NCBI GenBank assembly: GCA_025055175.1 | Contig: JANWYT010000031.1 | Location: 1 to 64,000, forward strand | Source of the DNA: Anaerolineae bacterium | GTDB lineage: Bacteria > Chloroflexota > Anaerolineae > Aggregatilineales > Phototrophicaceae | Direction: 5' to 3' | Length of the DNA stretch: 64,000 nt | In this document: in pieces, positions 1-9,026 of the stretch | Layout: every line of letters begins with the position of its first letter | Position numbering within the stretch: position 1 is the first letter of the stretch | The notes under the pieces: model-generated | The model's input: the letters and a program-made list of their open reading frames with translations, nothing else | What the model was told of the DNA's origin: nothing | Databases searched by the model: none | Translations under genes and position numbers: made by a program

Positions 1-1
1 G

Positions 2-172
2 ATCGTGCCGCAGGAGCGGCGCGTCGAAGTCCACGCCCCTGGCCGCAACAGCCTGGCCCTGAGCGAGCAGGACACGCTGGACGGCGGGGCGGTCTTGCCT
101 GGCTTCCGCGTGGCCGTCAAAGACCTATTTCCACCCCAGCCACCACCGTCCAAAGACCAGCCTAATGCGTAA
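2..172 (+). CDS. Uma2-type nuclease family protein, C-terminal fragment
   Basis: Only the last 56 codons are inside the window; the 5' part lies upstream. The visible tail has the end pattern of the Uma2/DUF820 family, a PD-(D/E)XK-like fold: a strand with RRVEVHAPG, then a short turn, then DTLDGGAVLPGFRVAVKDLF, where LPGF followed by a hydrophobic strand and LF is typical. The catalytic residues would lie upstream and cannot be seen. Family members are widespread multi-copy genes in Chloroflexota and Cyanobacteria with poorly known biological roles. It ends 1 nt before the stop of the convergent membrane-protein gene. Confidence 0.7.
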   Translation: MVPQERRVEVHAPGRNSLALSEQDTLDGGAVLPGFRVAVKDLFPPQPPPSKDQPNA

Positions 173-173
173 T

Positions 174-461
174 TCATTCCTGACGCTTGCGCGCTTCTGC
201 CCTGAGTTCATTGCCCTGGAAGTAAAAGGCCATCGCTAATGTAGCTGCGCTGAAGCCTCCGCCCATCAGCAAGCCCACCAGCAGCGCATGGGCGAAGATG
301 TTGCCCTGGGCCAATGAAAACGCGGTCATGCTGACGACACAGCCAAGCACCGCCCCGAAGGCCACCAGACCAGGCGCGGCGCGGCGCTGGCGAATGGCCA
401 GATAGGCTGCAAAGAGGATGGCTACAAAGACCGCGAAGAAGATCAATGCTCCGAACGACAT
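174..461 (-). CDS. Small membrane protein of unknown function
   Basis: A 95-residue protein with three likely membrane segments (about residues 3-22, 31-50 and 57-80) and a short charged C-terminal tail (ELRAEARKRQE). Nothing in it points to a known family and no catalytic motif is visible. The ATG at 461 is preceded by a GAGGTG ribosome-binding site about 6 nt away, which supports the start. It is transcribed convergently to the Uma2-like gene and divergently from the 592 gene. Confidence 0.55.
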   Translation of the reverse strand: MSFGALIFFAVFVAILFAAYLAIRQRRAAPGLVAFGAVLGCVVSMTAFSLAQGNIFAHALLVGLLMGGGFSAATLAMAFYFQGNELRAEARKRQE

Positions 462-525
462 GCTGCACCTCGTCTGGCAGAGAGTCTCATCTCACGCTAC
501 CACAATACCACGATTGGCCGCATTT

Positions 526-554
526 TTGGCCGAATGTGCAGCATAGGTTAGAAT
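526..554 (+). promoter_or_regulatory. Candidate sigma-70 promoter for the 592 gene
   Basis: TTGGCC (526-531) and TAGAAT (549-554) are separated by 17 nt, giving a predicted start of transcription near 561 and a leader of about 30 nt before the ATG at 592. The TTGACA at 567 lies too close to the ATG to serve this gene. Confidence 0.45.
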
Positions 555-591
555 AAATCAGATTTTTTTGACATCGAGGAGTATGTGACTC

Positions 592-798
592 ATGGCGAGA
601 CGAGTGAAGATCATCACTTTCATCAACGACCGCGAAGGCCGCGAGATGGCCGAAGAACGCCTCACCCACATGGTCAATCAAGGCTATGAGATCAAATCAG
701 CAGGTGGCGGCACAGGCGCGGACATGATGTGGGGCTTCGTCATCTTGCAGCACGAAGACGCCGATTCGCTGGGCAGCGACGAAGACCAGGGAGAATAA
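592..798 (+). CDS. Small conserved-looking protein of unknown function
   Basis: A 68-residue soluble protein. The fold pattern is a strand (VKIITFIND), a helix (GREMAEERLTHMVNQ), a second strand (YEIKSAGG) and a third (MMWGFVILQHE), reminiscent of DUF4177-like small proteins, but I cannot assign it firmly. The tail is acidic. A GAGGAG ribosome-binding site sits about 11 nt before the ATG. It ends 4 nt before the downstream SDR gene, so the two are probably co-transcribed. Confidence 0.55.
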   Translation: MARRVKIITFINDREGREMAEERLTHMVNQGYEIKSAGGGTGADMMWGFVILQHEDADSLGSDEDQGE

Positions 799-802
799 GA
801 CC

Positions 803-1576
803 ATGAGCGCCAAGCTTTTCGATCTGACGGGCAGAGTCGCCATCATCACCGGCGCTTCGCGGGGCATTGGCCAAAGCATCGCAGAGACGCTGGCAGGGGC
901 TGGCGCAAAGGTCGTGCTGGCCAGTCGCAAGCAATCCGATCTGGACGAGGTCGCTGCCAGCATCCGAGCAGCAGGCGGCCAAGCTCTGGCCATCAGCGCC
1001 CACACCGGCAAGAAAGAAACGCTGACTGCACTAGTGGAGCGCACGATGGCTGAATGGGGACGCATCGACATTCTGGTGAACAACGCCGCCACCAACCCGC
1101 ACTTCGGCCCTACACTAGAAGCCGAAGACAGCCATTGGATGAAGACGATTGAAGTCAACCTGATGGGCAACGTCTGGCTGTGCCAGGCGATTGTGCCGAT
1201 CATGCGCCAACAAGGTGGTGGCAAGATCATCAACGTCGCCAGCGTTGTGGGCTTACGACCCGGCCACTTCCAGGGGGTCTACAGCGTCACCAAAGCTGCC
1301 CTGCTCAGCCTCACACAGTCGTTGGCGATGGAGTTGGGAGTCGATAACATCCGAGTGAACGCCATCGCTCCCGGCCTCATCCAGACCAAATTCGCTCAAG
1401 TCATCTGGGAGAACGAGAGCGTCATGCAGAACATCCTGGGGCGCACGCCGCTGGGACGCATTGGTCAGCCTCAGGACATCGCCAACCTGGCGCTATGGCT
1501 GGCCTCGCCCGCCTCAGATTTCGCCACCGGAGCGACGTTCGTCGTCGATGGCGGCGTCACGCTGGGTTCGATATGA
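803..1576 (+). CDS. SDR-family NAD(P)-dependent oxidoreductase
   Basis: A 257-residue classical short-chain dehydrogenase/reductase. It has the cofactor glycine motif TGASRGIG (residues 16-23), the structural NNAA (93-96), and the catalytic Ser147, Tyr160 and Lys164 in the S-x12-Y-x3-K arrangement. The C-terminus reads GATFVVDGG, usual for FabG-like and sugar/alcohol dehydrogenases. Length is normal for the family. A GGGAG ribosome-binding site precedes the ATG. The enzyme is cytoplasmic and interconverts a hydroxyl and a keto group; the substrate cannot be told from sequence. Confidence 0.93.
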   Translation: MSAKLFDLTGRVAIITGASRGIGQSIAETLAGAGAKVVLASRKQSDLDEVAASIRAAGGQALAISAHTGKKETLTALVERTMAEWGRIDILVNNAATNPHFGPTLEAEDSHWMKTIEVNLMGNVWLCQAIVPIMRQQGGGKIINVASVVGLRPGHFQGVYSVTKAALLSLTQSLAMELGVDNIRVNAIAPGLIQTKFAQVIWENESVMQNILGRTPLGRIGQPQDIANLALWLASPASDFATGATFVVDGGVTLGSI

Positions 1577-1701
1577 CGAAGGGTGTAGACAAGAACTCAT
1601 GAACGACCAAGCGCTTCCTCTCAGCATTCAGGACGAGATGGCGACCTCCCTGCTCACTGAGCCAATCCTGAGCTTTCATACCTCATCAGCAAGTCTCAAT
1701 T

Positions 1702-2856
1702 ATGCGCTTCCGCCTGTCGCGCTTTGATAGAATCGTCCTGGGCATTGCTGCCTTGCTGGGGCTGAGCGTGCTGGGCCTAGCCCTGCTAGACGAACAGGCC
1801 GAAGCTGGCCCGCTGGTGGCTTATCTGGCGCCGGCCTATGGCGGCTTACAAGACCTGTGGCTTGCTCCACCAGACGATCCGTCCCAGGCCCAGCAGGTGA
1901 CGCGCAGCGACGGTGGACTCTACGATTTTGGGGTCAGCAGCGATGGCCAATATATCGCCTACAGCGAACGCCAGCAGCCCAGCGGCCTGAACGAAATCTT
2001 CCTGCTGAATTTGCGCACGCGCAGCGTCACCCAGCTCACCAATTGCGTGGCGGAGGATGCCGACTGCCGCGCGCCACGCTTCCAACCCAACGGCGATATC
2101 CTGGCCTATGAGCGCATGACGATGAACACTGCGCTGCGCAGCCAGGGCGTGGGCCTGGGCGCCATCCGCATTTGGGTGTTGGACTTGCGCCAAACGCCAT
2201 ACCAAACGCGCCCTCTAGCCGATAGCGATCAGTTCATCGGCCATTCGCCCCTGTGGTCGCGCGATGGCAACAGCATAGCCTTCTATAGCGCCGATCTGGC
2301 CAACCCCGGCATTCTGGTCTATCAATTCGGCAACGCTGCCGACAAGGCCCTCAAGTTCATCCCCAGCCAATACGGCTCTGTCGGCACGCTCTCGCCAGAA
2401 GGCCGCCGCCTAGTCTTCCCCGACCTAACGCGGCGCGGCGAATCCATCTACAGCTACCTGCGCCTGGCCGATCTAGACGCGCTCCAATTTGTCAATCTGA
2501 CCGATCCTGCCGAACCCATCGACGACGCCGATGCGCGCTGGAGTCCCGTCGGCGAGACGTTGGTCATCACTAGGCGCTACACCGACGAGCGCTTCACGCG
2601 CGGCTACCAGCTCTACACGTTGGACGCGCGCACAGGCCAAACCAGCCCACTGGTCGAAGACGCGCGCTACAGCCACGGCTTCTTCGAATTCAACGCCGCA
2701 GGCACGCAGATCGTCTTGCAGCGCTTCCCGTTGGTCAGCGAAACAGGCGACATGCTCAACGATAGCCGACCGCAAATCTGGCTGAAAGACTTGCAGACGG
2801 GCGAGCTACGCTTGCTGGCGGAGAACGCCTTCCATCCGCGCTGGGTCAACCGCTAA
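1702..2856 (+). CDS. PD40/TolB-like beta-propeller protein, membrane-anchored
   Basis: A 384-residue protein. The N-terminus has a positively charged start followed by one hydrophobic segment (about residues 10-29), a signal peptide or anchor, so the bulk is probably outside the membrane. The rest has WD40-like PD40 repeats with recurring patterns such as DFGVSSDGQYIAYS, APRFQPNGDILAYE, SPLWSRDGNSIAFYS and DARWSPVGETLVIT, consistent with a five- to six-bladed TolB-type propeller. No enzyme domain follows, so it may bind a partner or ligand. No strong ribosome-binding site is seen before the ATG. Its stop overlaps the stop of the convergent FHA gene by 4 nt. Confidence 0.8.
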   Translation: MRFRLSRFDRIVLGIAALLGLSVLGLALLDEQAEAGPLVAYLAPAYGGLQDLWLAPPDDPSQAQQVTRSDGGLYDFGVSSDGQYIAYSERQQPSGLNEIFLLNLRTRSVTQLTNCVAEDADCRAPRFQPNGDILAYERMTMNTALRSQGVGLGAIRIWVLDLRQTPYQTRPLADSDQFIGHSPLWSRDGNSIAFYSADLANPGILVYQFGNAADKALKFIPSQYGSVGTLSPEGRRLVFPDLTRRGESIYSYLRLADLDALQFVNLTDPAEPIDDADARWSPVGETLVITRRYTDERFTRGYQLYTLDARTGQTSPLVEDARYSHGFFEFNAAGTQIVLQRFPLVSETGDMLNDSRPQIWLKDLQTGELRLLAENAFHPRWVNR

Positions 2857-3506
2857 ATTTCGCGCATACGGAAGGTGAATTCCAGCGGCGGGTTGAGGTT
2901 GCCCAGACGGATCACATCGCGGTCTTCCAGCGGCACAGCTCGCCACTGAGTCAGCGGACGATCATTGTGGTAAGTTGTCGATTGTTCGGACAGGTGGACG
3001 AGGTAGTAGACGTTCCGACGTAGCAAGATGGCGCAGTGCAGGCGAGAAACTTGATTGCTGCTGCGGTTGGCGACTTCCAAACGTCTGGCCCTCCAACGCG
3101 GATCGAGATTGCCTTCGCGACCTAAGATGGTGGGCGTCATTGTCAACGGATAACGTTCACCGCTGCCGCTGCGCAGCAGCACTTGGTGGTTGGGGGGCAG
3201 GCTGTCGCTGCGCACCATCAAGTCGTTCTCGGCTAGATCAAATTCGTCGGGGCGTGGCGCTTGCGGGCCGAAGACTAGGCTTGTGCGTCCAATCTGTCCC
3301 AGAGACAGGTCAGCATTCAGGGGACGGAATGTGCCGCTGGCCCACAGTTCTCCTAGCGGCTGCTGACCAGCGCGAGCGAAGTCTTCAGCGAACTCCTGAC
3401 CAATCTCGCGCAGCAGGTCGCCAACGGTACGCTGAGGGTTGGCGTCCAGGTCAAAGCTCTTGCCCAGGACTTGAATTTCCACGTTGAGGCGTACACGGTC
3501 ACTCAT
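2853..3506 (-). CDS. Ubiquitin-like (YukD/EsaB-type) plus FHA domain protein
   Basis: A 217-residue soluble protein. Residues 5-80 look like a YukD/EsaB-type ubiquitin-like domain (VRLNVEIQVLGKSFDLD, then TVGDLL, ending SLVFG). Residues 105-215 form an FHA phosphothreonine-binding domain, with GR at 129-130, SRLH at 154-157 and Asn181 in the usual positions. An upstream ATG at 3536 exists, but the ATG at 3506 has an AGGAG site 8 nt before it and is preferred. It lies 27 nt downstream of the EccC-like gene and is probably co-transcribed. In Firmicutes type VII systems the FHA modules are part of EssC and YukD/EsaB is separate; here the two accessory domains appear fused in one small protein. 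Confidence 0.8.
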   Translation of the reverse strand: MSDRVRLNVEIQVLGKSFDLDANPQRTVGDLLREIGQEFAEDFARAGQQPLGELWASGTFRPLNADLSLGQIGRTSLVFGPQAPRPDEFDLAENDLMVRSDSLPPNHQVLLRSGSGERYPLTMTPTILGREGNLDPRWRARRLEVANRSSNQVSRLHCAILLRRNVYYLVHLSEQSTTYHNDRPLTQWRAVPLEDRDVIRLGNLNPPLEFTFRMREI

Positions 3507-3532
3507 GAGATTCGCTCCTGTCTTTGACCTCA

Positions 3533-6500
3533 TCACGAAGGCTTAGCGTGGGTCAAGACGGCTTGCAGCACGTCCTCTTTGAGGCTCAAAGGCAGGCGCA
3601 GCCGTCCATTGTCGATCATAGCCTGCAGTTCCTCCGCGCTGGAATCGGCGATGAGGGCGAGGGTCTCGTCGGCCTTCAGGCTGGGGATGAGCAGCAGGAC
3701 TTCCATCGGCAGGGTCTTGAGGGTGCAGCCACTCAGCAGCTCATAGACGCTGCTCTCGCGGTTCTGCCTGGCGATGCGCTCACGAGCCTGCTGCTCCTGC
3801 TCTGGGGTTATAGTGCGGGCCTTGCGCGCTTCCTCCTGAAGGCGACGCTGGGCATCGTCGTGAGCCTGGATGGCGGCGCGTACTTGGGCTTCCTGTTCAG
3901 CGCTCAAGCTCTCTGGCAGAGCGATCAGGCCCTCGTCAATCCAGTTGCGCAGGACTGGCACAGGCTGCTGAACGATCGTCTCTGCTGTGCCTTCGTTGAA
4001 GAAGTTGAAGCCCAGGCTGTCCAGCAGCGGCGCCCCCAACTTGCGGATGTTCTCAGCGCTGAGCAGATCGGCGTAGTGTGGGTTAGCCTTGTTGCGCGCC
4101 TGACGCTCCCTGCGCGCCTGGCCGAGCGCTTCGCTCAGGGCCAAATCCTGCTTCTTGATGGCCTGCGAGTAGTCGTAGGACGGCAGGTCAGGCTGGCCGT
4201 TGACATCTTTGGGAGCAGTGCCGAGCTGTGCAGCGCCATCCTGCGCTTGGGCTTCAGGCTGCACCTGATCCATGCTGCGCACTTCGTAGTACCAGCGATG
4301 GCGCTGGTTGCCAGCGTCGTCCCTCAGGCGGTCGATGACGCGATCCACCTCGCGCGCATAGGCCACTGGGTCGTTCTCGCCAGCAGCGTAAGTGGCGATC
4401 TGGATGAGCTTGCTGCGCCCCGCCTCCACCAGGAAGCCACGCCCAACTGGCAACTCTGCGTCTTTCAGGCTGCGCGGCATTTTGCCGTTGAGCTTCTCTA
4501 TTGCGTCGGCAGTGCGCAGGGCCAGGCCCACTTTGGACTGCCAGACCTGCTTGCGCAGCTCATCGCTCGTGCCGACGATGCTCGGTGAGCCGCACAGGAT
4601 GAAATGCAGGCGCGTTTGGTAGGTGCGGGCTAGGCGCGCCAAGCGCTTGAGGGCGTCGCTGCGGCTATCTACCAGGTCGCCGATGTCGTCGTAGTTGTCT
4701 ATCATGACGAAGATTTCGCGCGGAGGACGGTGGTTGTCGCCTGAGGGACGTTCGCTGTACTCAAATTCCAGACGATCCACCAGAGCTTGTAATTCCTCGG
4801 CCTGACCGACGACGGCTAAGACGTGTGGCAGGTCGCTGAAGAAGCAATCCCCGCCGTATTGATTGAGACGCTGAGCTGCGTCGATCAGGATGAAGCTCAC
4901 CTCATGGGGGCGATACTGCTGAGCCAACGACAACACCCAAGTGCGCATGACAGTGGTACGACCAGAGAGCGGCGGGCCAACCAGCATGAGATGGTTGTAG
5001 CGTAAGCCAAATTTGATGGCGAAAGGCCTCAGGTCGTCGTCATTCATGCCCAGGAAGGCAGAAGCCGCCCCCAGGCTGTCCTCGCGCTGCGCTCCTTGCA
5101 TAGCCAGCACGGCGGGCAAGTCCAGCAGGGTGGGCAAGATTTTGACGCGCTGGGGCTTCTCTCCGTCGCCCCAGCGCCTCTCCATCTTGCTGACCAAGCT
5201 CTCTAGGCGCGGGCCGATGTGGGCCGTGAGGTTGTCGACGATGCGCTTCTCATTGGCGAAGATCGTAGCGCGCATACGCCTGCTCAGCTTGCGCCGATCA
5301 TCCAGGGCCGCGCGCAGGGCGACAGGATCAAATTCCTGGCGGGGATCGTCGACGCCGCCGATGGCCGCTGTGATCTGCTCTTCATCTAGGCTCACTGGGG
5401 CAGCAATCTGCACCTCCAGCGGCACAGGCGAGACATCGCGCTCTACGTTGACCAAGCCACGCCCATAAATCTCGCTGAAGACAGTACCGCCGCGCCCGAC
5501 CAGAGACATGTATTCGCCCTTGTCGCTCATCGTCAAGGCAATGCGCTGGCCAAACTGGTTGATGATCTTCGTCCCCATCGAAGCGAATGTATCGGCTGAG
5601 GCCGCAAAGTAAATGCCTGCGCTGCGCCCTTCGCGCAGCAGCTCACTGAAGACGGGGGTCAGGTCGTCGTAGTTCTCTTTTACCTCAGCAAAGTTGTCGA
5701 TGACGACGACCAGCGCAGGGATGGGATCAATGTCGTCGTAGGGGTCTTGCACGGCGCGCCGATTGTACGTCACTAGGTCTTGCACGCTGGCCTTCGCGAA
5801 GCGCACCTTGCGCGCTTCTTTCTCGTCGATCAGGCGGCGTAGCAGGCGGTTGACGCGCTCGCTCTCTTCTGCGCCAATGACCGCACCGACGTGCGGCAGG
5901 CTCTCAAAGACCTTCAAGCCTAGCGAGCCAAAATCTAGCAGGTAGAAGTGTAGCGCCGAGGGCGGGTGGCTGGCCGCCAGGGCCAAGATCAGGGAGCGCA
6001 GGAAAGTGGTCTTGCCCCAGGACGCCCCGAAGATCGCCACATTGTTCAGCTTGAAGTCCACGCTCAGGACTTTTTGGCGCGCCTGGCGCGGATGGTCGAT
6101 CAGGCCCAGAGCGACGCGCAGCACGTCAGGTCTGTCCCAGGAGAAGCTGCTCTCTTCCCAGGCAATGGGGTCGCCCTCTTCCCAGCCGCGCAGCGCACGG
6201 CTGAGCAGCATTTCGTCCGTCTTAGCCTGCTTCAACAGGGCCAGATCATCACTGTCCTTGATGTACTGTTCGCTGACCGTCCCTAACAAGTCCAGCGGTT
6301 GGGCCAGGCTGATGTATTTGGGCAGCGGGTTAGGCCAGGGTTTGTTCTGTTCTGCCCGCCCCTGACTCGTGTAGAGATTGTCCATGACCTCTACCATCTT
6401 CTCAGACAAGCTTTTGATCTTCTGTTCACTGCCCCGCTTGCTCTGGTGTCCACTACGGCCTATCCAGACGAAATCGGCCAACACTTCTTTCGCGTCTTTG

Positions 6501-8779
6501 CCGCTGCGGTAAGGGCCGCCCGCGCGAGCCACCTGGATTAGCTCTGGAATTTCGTTGCCCACTTGCAGGTAGCCACGCCCCGGAATGCTAGGGGGCAAAT
6601 AGGCGGCGTCGTGACGACGCAACAGTTCGCGGCTGTCGTCTGGCGTCTCCACGCGCAGGCATATCTTCAGCTTGATGTTGGCGCGCATTTGGTCCGTGAT
6701 GGCGTTGCCAGGGCGTTGGGTAGCCAGGATGAGCGAGACGCCGATGGCGCGGCCCAGACGAGTAATGCTGTCTAGCTGAGCTTTGTATTCTGCGCCTTTG
6801 TCCTTGTCGCTGACCATCTCGGCGAATTCGTCGATGATGATGAACAGGTGTGGGAAGGGCTGGTTGGGCAGCTTGCGATGATTCTTAGAGCCATCCATGA
6901 GATGGTAGCCGCGCCGCCGATATTCGACGATGTGCTTGACGCCGTACTGAGCGATCATCTCACCACGTCTGTCCAGCTCCGCTTTGATGGCTGTGAACAT
7001 GCGGTCTACGGCGTTGCCCTCCAGGTTGGTGACGATGTCGACGCAGTGGGGCAAATCGCGGAATTCTTCAAAAGCTGCGCCGCCTTTGAAGTCCACCAGA
7101 ACAAAGTTCAGCACGCTGGGATCGTAGCGCGCCGCCAGGCCCACAATCAGCGTCAGCAGCAGCTCCGATTTGCCGCTGCCGGTCGTGCCGGCGATCATGG
7201 CGTGGACGCCGTCGGCATCAGCTGAGAAGACGATTTCGCGCATGTCGGCGGCGCCGCGCGCGCCGATCTTGACTCTGGGCCACTCTGCGCCTTCGGCGCT
7301 GCGGGTGCGCTCCCAATTTCTGGGGATATCCAAGTCTTCGATGGAGTTCACGCCCTCCATCTGCAAGAAGTCGATAGCGTTCACCAGGGCAGCGGCGGCG
7401 CTGACGCGGATTTGGTAGTCGCTGAGCTTATTGACCAGCGTGGCCAGCTTCTCCTCGCGCAAGCCATCAGCGCTGCCGATGAAGCGGCGCGTGTTCAAGC
7501 CTGTCTCTGCGTAGCGAAAAGATAGGTTGCCCCAGGTCTGAGCGTTGTCGAGGGGGTCTAGCTCGATGATAGCCTGGACTTCCGAGGGAATTTCGCGCGT
7601 CGTCTCGGTCAAGACGATGAGGGCGGCGCCGAGTTGCGCGCCCTTGACCATAATCAGCGACAAAGCGCGGTCGCTGAGTTCCTTGAGGGGCGATTTGTCA
7701 GCAACGCCCAGGGTATCGACGACGACCAGCAGGAAAGGCAGGGTCACGTCGCCGACTTCTTTGTCGTTGAGGCGCTGCTGGCGCGTTTGCAGGGTTTGTA
7801 GCAGTTCACGCAGCACCATCGGCAGGCGCGCCGTCGGAGCATCGTCAGCCCCAGGCACGCGATCATCGTCGAAGCAGACTAGGCTCTCCGCCCCTTTCTG
7901 ACCCCTGTGCGTGTGAGGTAGTCGGCGCGCCTGCTCCCATTGGTTGCGCGAGGCGCGCGTGCCGATGATGTAGAGCTGAGCATCGGTAGGGGCGTGGAAG
8001 GTGACGTAGTGAGCCAGGATCGAATAGACGTATTCGTAAAGAGGCAAATAGTCTCTGGCAATCACCGTTGGATCAACCGAGTCAGTGGCGCAGTTGAGGG
8101 TGATGCCCAAGCTTTGACAGACGGGGTTGGCGGGGTCTGGTTCGCGGTCGGCAGGCTGGCGCAGGTTGATTGTGATCGGCACATCGCTCAGCCACTCCGA
8201 CTCGCGGGCTAGGCGGGCGGCATCTTCGGCCAGTGGGCTGAAAGCTTCTGTCTTGGCCAGGCGATAGACGACGGTTGAGGGGCGAGTGCCAATGCCCAGA
8301 CGCAGGGCCAAAAAGTCTGGGTCGCTGGGGCGGCGTTCCCAGACGCGCGGCCCCTGGCGGCTCACCTCTTGAGCGGTGGCGATTTGCAGCACGCCGTTGG
8401 GTTCTGGAAAGGTATAGTGGTAATAGTCGCGCTGCATTTGCTGGTATTGCTGCAAGCGCTGGCGCATTTCCACCAGGGTTTGGCGGTAGGATGCTTCGCG
8501 GGCTTCTCGCTTCTGACGCTCAGCTTGGCTGCGCCGCCAGCCTACGTAGATAGAGCCGAGCATGGCTGCGCCCATCGGCACGATGAGGGCGACACTGCGC
8601 CCTGCCCCGCTCAAGGCAATGATGACGTAGCCGACGATCGTCACCAGCGGCAACAACAGCTCTAGCATGGAGACGCCACTGCTCTGATCCTCCGGCGGCG
8701 CAGGAATCTCTACTTCTTGCGTGGGCAGGCGCGGCTGAATGCGCGGCGGACGATGGAGTATAGTAGGTTGCTGCTGCAT
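3533..8779 (-). CDS. eccC: Type VII secretion-type FtsK/SpoIIIE ATPase (EccC/EssC family)
   Basis: A 1,748-residue membrane ATPase. The N-terminus carries the family signature RPPRIQPRLP...PPEDQ, then two membrane segments (about residues 38-84) and a charged helical stretch. Three FtsK/SpoIIIE modules follow. The first has an intact P-loop GTTGSGKS at about 531-538 and a Walker B-like LFIIIDEF. The second (GASWGKT, about 918) is a shortened P-loop, and the third (GPPLSGRT, about 1268) has Lys replaced by Arg, so only module 1 looks catalytic. Residues after about 1480 are a helical, charged extension. The start is the Met at 8779: it has an AGGAG site 8 nt away, and the upstream in-frame ATG at 8827 would lie before the predicted transcription start. 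No WXG100 substrate, EccB, EccD or EccE is present in the window. Confidence 0.9.
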   Translation of the reverse strand: MQQQPTILHRPPRIQPRLPTQEVEIPAPPEDQSSGVSMLELLLPLVTIVGYVIIALSGAGRSVALIVPMGAAMLGSIYVGWRRSQAERQKREAREASYRQTLVEMRQRLQQYQQMQRDYYHYTFPEPNGVLQIATAQEVSRQGPRVWERRPSDPDFLALRLGIGTRPSTVVYRLAKTEAFSPLAEDAARLARESEWLSDVPITINLRQPADREPDPANPVCQSLGITLNCATDSVDPTVIARDYLPLYEYVYSILAHYVTFHAPTDAQLYIIGTRASRNQWEQARRLPHTHRGQKGAESLVCFDDDRVPGADDAPTARLPMVLRELLQTLQTRQQRLNDKEVGDVTLPFLLVVVDTLGVADKSPLKELSDRALSLIMVKGAQLGAALIVLTETTREIPSEVQAIIELDPLDNAQTWGNLSFRYAETGLNTRRFIGSADGLREEKLATLVNKLSDYQIRVSAAAALVNAIDFLQMEGVNSIEDLDIPRNWERTRSAEGAEWPRVKIGARGAADMREIVFSADADGVHAMIAGTTGSGKSELLLTLIVGLAARYDPSVLNFVLVDFKGGAAFEEFRDLPHCVDIVTNLEGNAVDRMFTAIKAELDRRGEMIAQYGVKHIVEYRRRGYHLMDGSKNHRKLPNQPFPHLFIIIDEFAEMVSDKDKGAEYKAQLDSITRLGRAIGVSLILATQRPGNAITDQMRANIKLKICLRVETPDDSRELLRRHDAAYLPPSIPGRGYLQVGNEIPELIQVARAGGPYRSGKDAKEVLADFVWIGRSGHQSKRGSEQKIKSLSEKMVEVMDNLYTSQGRAEQNKPWPNPLPKYISLAQPLDLLGTVSEQYIKDSDDLALLKQAKTDEMLLSRALRGWEEGDPIAWEESSFSWDRPDVLRVALGLIDHPRQARQKVLSVDFKLNNVAIFGASWGKTTFLRSLILALAASHPPSALHFYLLDFGSLGLKVFESLPHVGAVIGAEESERVNRLLRRLIDEKEARKVRFAKASVQDLVTYNRRAVQDPYDDIDPIPALVVVIDNFAEVKENYDDLTPVFSELLREGRSAGIYFAASADTFASMGTKIINQFGQRIALTMSDKGEYMSLVGRGGTVFSEIYGRGLVNVERDVSPVPLEVQIAAPVSLDEEQITAAIGGVDDPRQEFDPVALRAALDDRRKLSRRMRATIFANEKRIVDNLTAHIGPRLESLVSKMERRWGDGEKPQRVKILPTLLDLPAVLAMQGAQREDSLGAASAFLGMNDDDLRPFAIKFGLRYNHLMLVGPPLSGRTTVMRTWVLSLAQQYRPHEVSFILIDAAQRLNQYGGDCFFSDLPHVLAVVGQAEELQALVDRLEFEYSERPSGDNHRPPREIFVMIDNYDDIGDLVDSRSDALKRLARLARTYQTRLHFILCGSPSIVGTSDELRKQVWQSKVGLALRTADAIEKLNGKMPRSLKDAELPVGRGFLVEAGRSKLIQIATYAAGENDPVAYAREVDRVIDRLRDDAGNQRHRWYYEVRSMDQVQPEAQAQDGAAQLGTAPKDVNGQPDLPSYDYSQAIKKQDLALSEALGQARRERQARNKANPHYADLLSAENIRKLGAPLLDSLGFNFFNEGTAETIVQQPVPVLRNWIDEGLIALPESLSAEQEAQVRAAIQAHDDAQRRLQEEARKARTITPEQEQQARERIARQNRESSVYELLSGCTLKTLPMEVLLLIPSLKADETLALIADSSAEELQAMIDNGRLRLPLSLKEDVLQAVLTHAKPS

Positions 8780-8815
8780 GAACGACTCCTGGGCTGTCCA
8801 AAGTCTTTGTCCAAA

Positions 8816-8844
8816 AGCATAGCGCACGATGGCTAATGGTGCAA
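8816..8844 (-). promoter_or_regulatory. Promoter of the eccC-FHA operon
   Basis: On the minus strand TTGCAC (8844-8839) and TATGCT (8821-8816) are 17 nt apart, predicting a start of transcription near 8809 and a leader of about 30 nt before the ATG at 8779. Its position excludes the longer eccC reading frame starting at 8827. Confidence 0.6.
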
Positions 8845-9026
8845 AACCTCGTTGCGCTCCGCTTCCCTAAGCTCCTGAGGGAGCTGGACAAAAGCCATCA
8901 ACATGCCTACGTCAGTCTGAAGAGGGCGCAGAGCCTTTCTTGGACTGGGCTTTTCGCGTATCATCGGCCCGCGTTGCACCATGCCCATTCGACCATCACA
9001 ACCACACACAAGGATGAAGCTACCCT

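Noticed and set aside
567-572. TTGACA before the 592 gene
   Set aside because: Any matching -10 box would fall on the start codon; the pair at 526-554 fits better.
1600-1727. A 42-codon open frame between the SDR and PD40 genes
   Set aside because: It overlaps the start of the PD40 gene, lacks a ribosome-binding site and shows no family features.
3524-4588. A 354-codon plus-strand open frame
   Set aside because: Antisense to the end of eccC, which is strongly supported; the protein has no known motif.
8940-8964. TTGGAC and TATCAT upstream of ndk
   Set aside because: Spacing is 13 nt, too short for a normal sigma-70 promoter.
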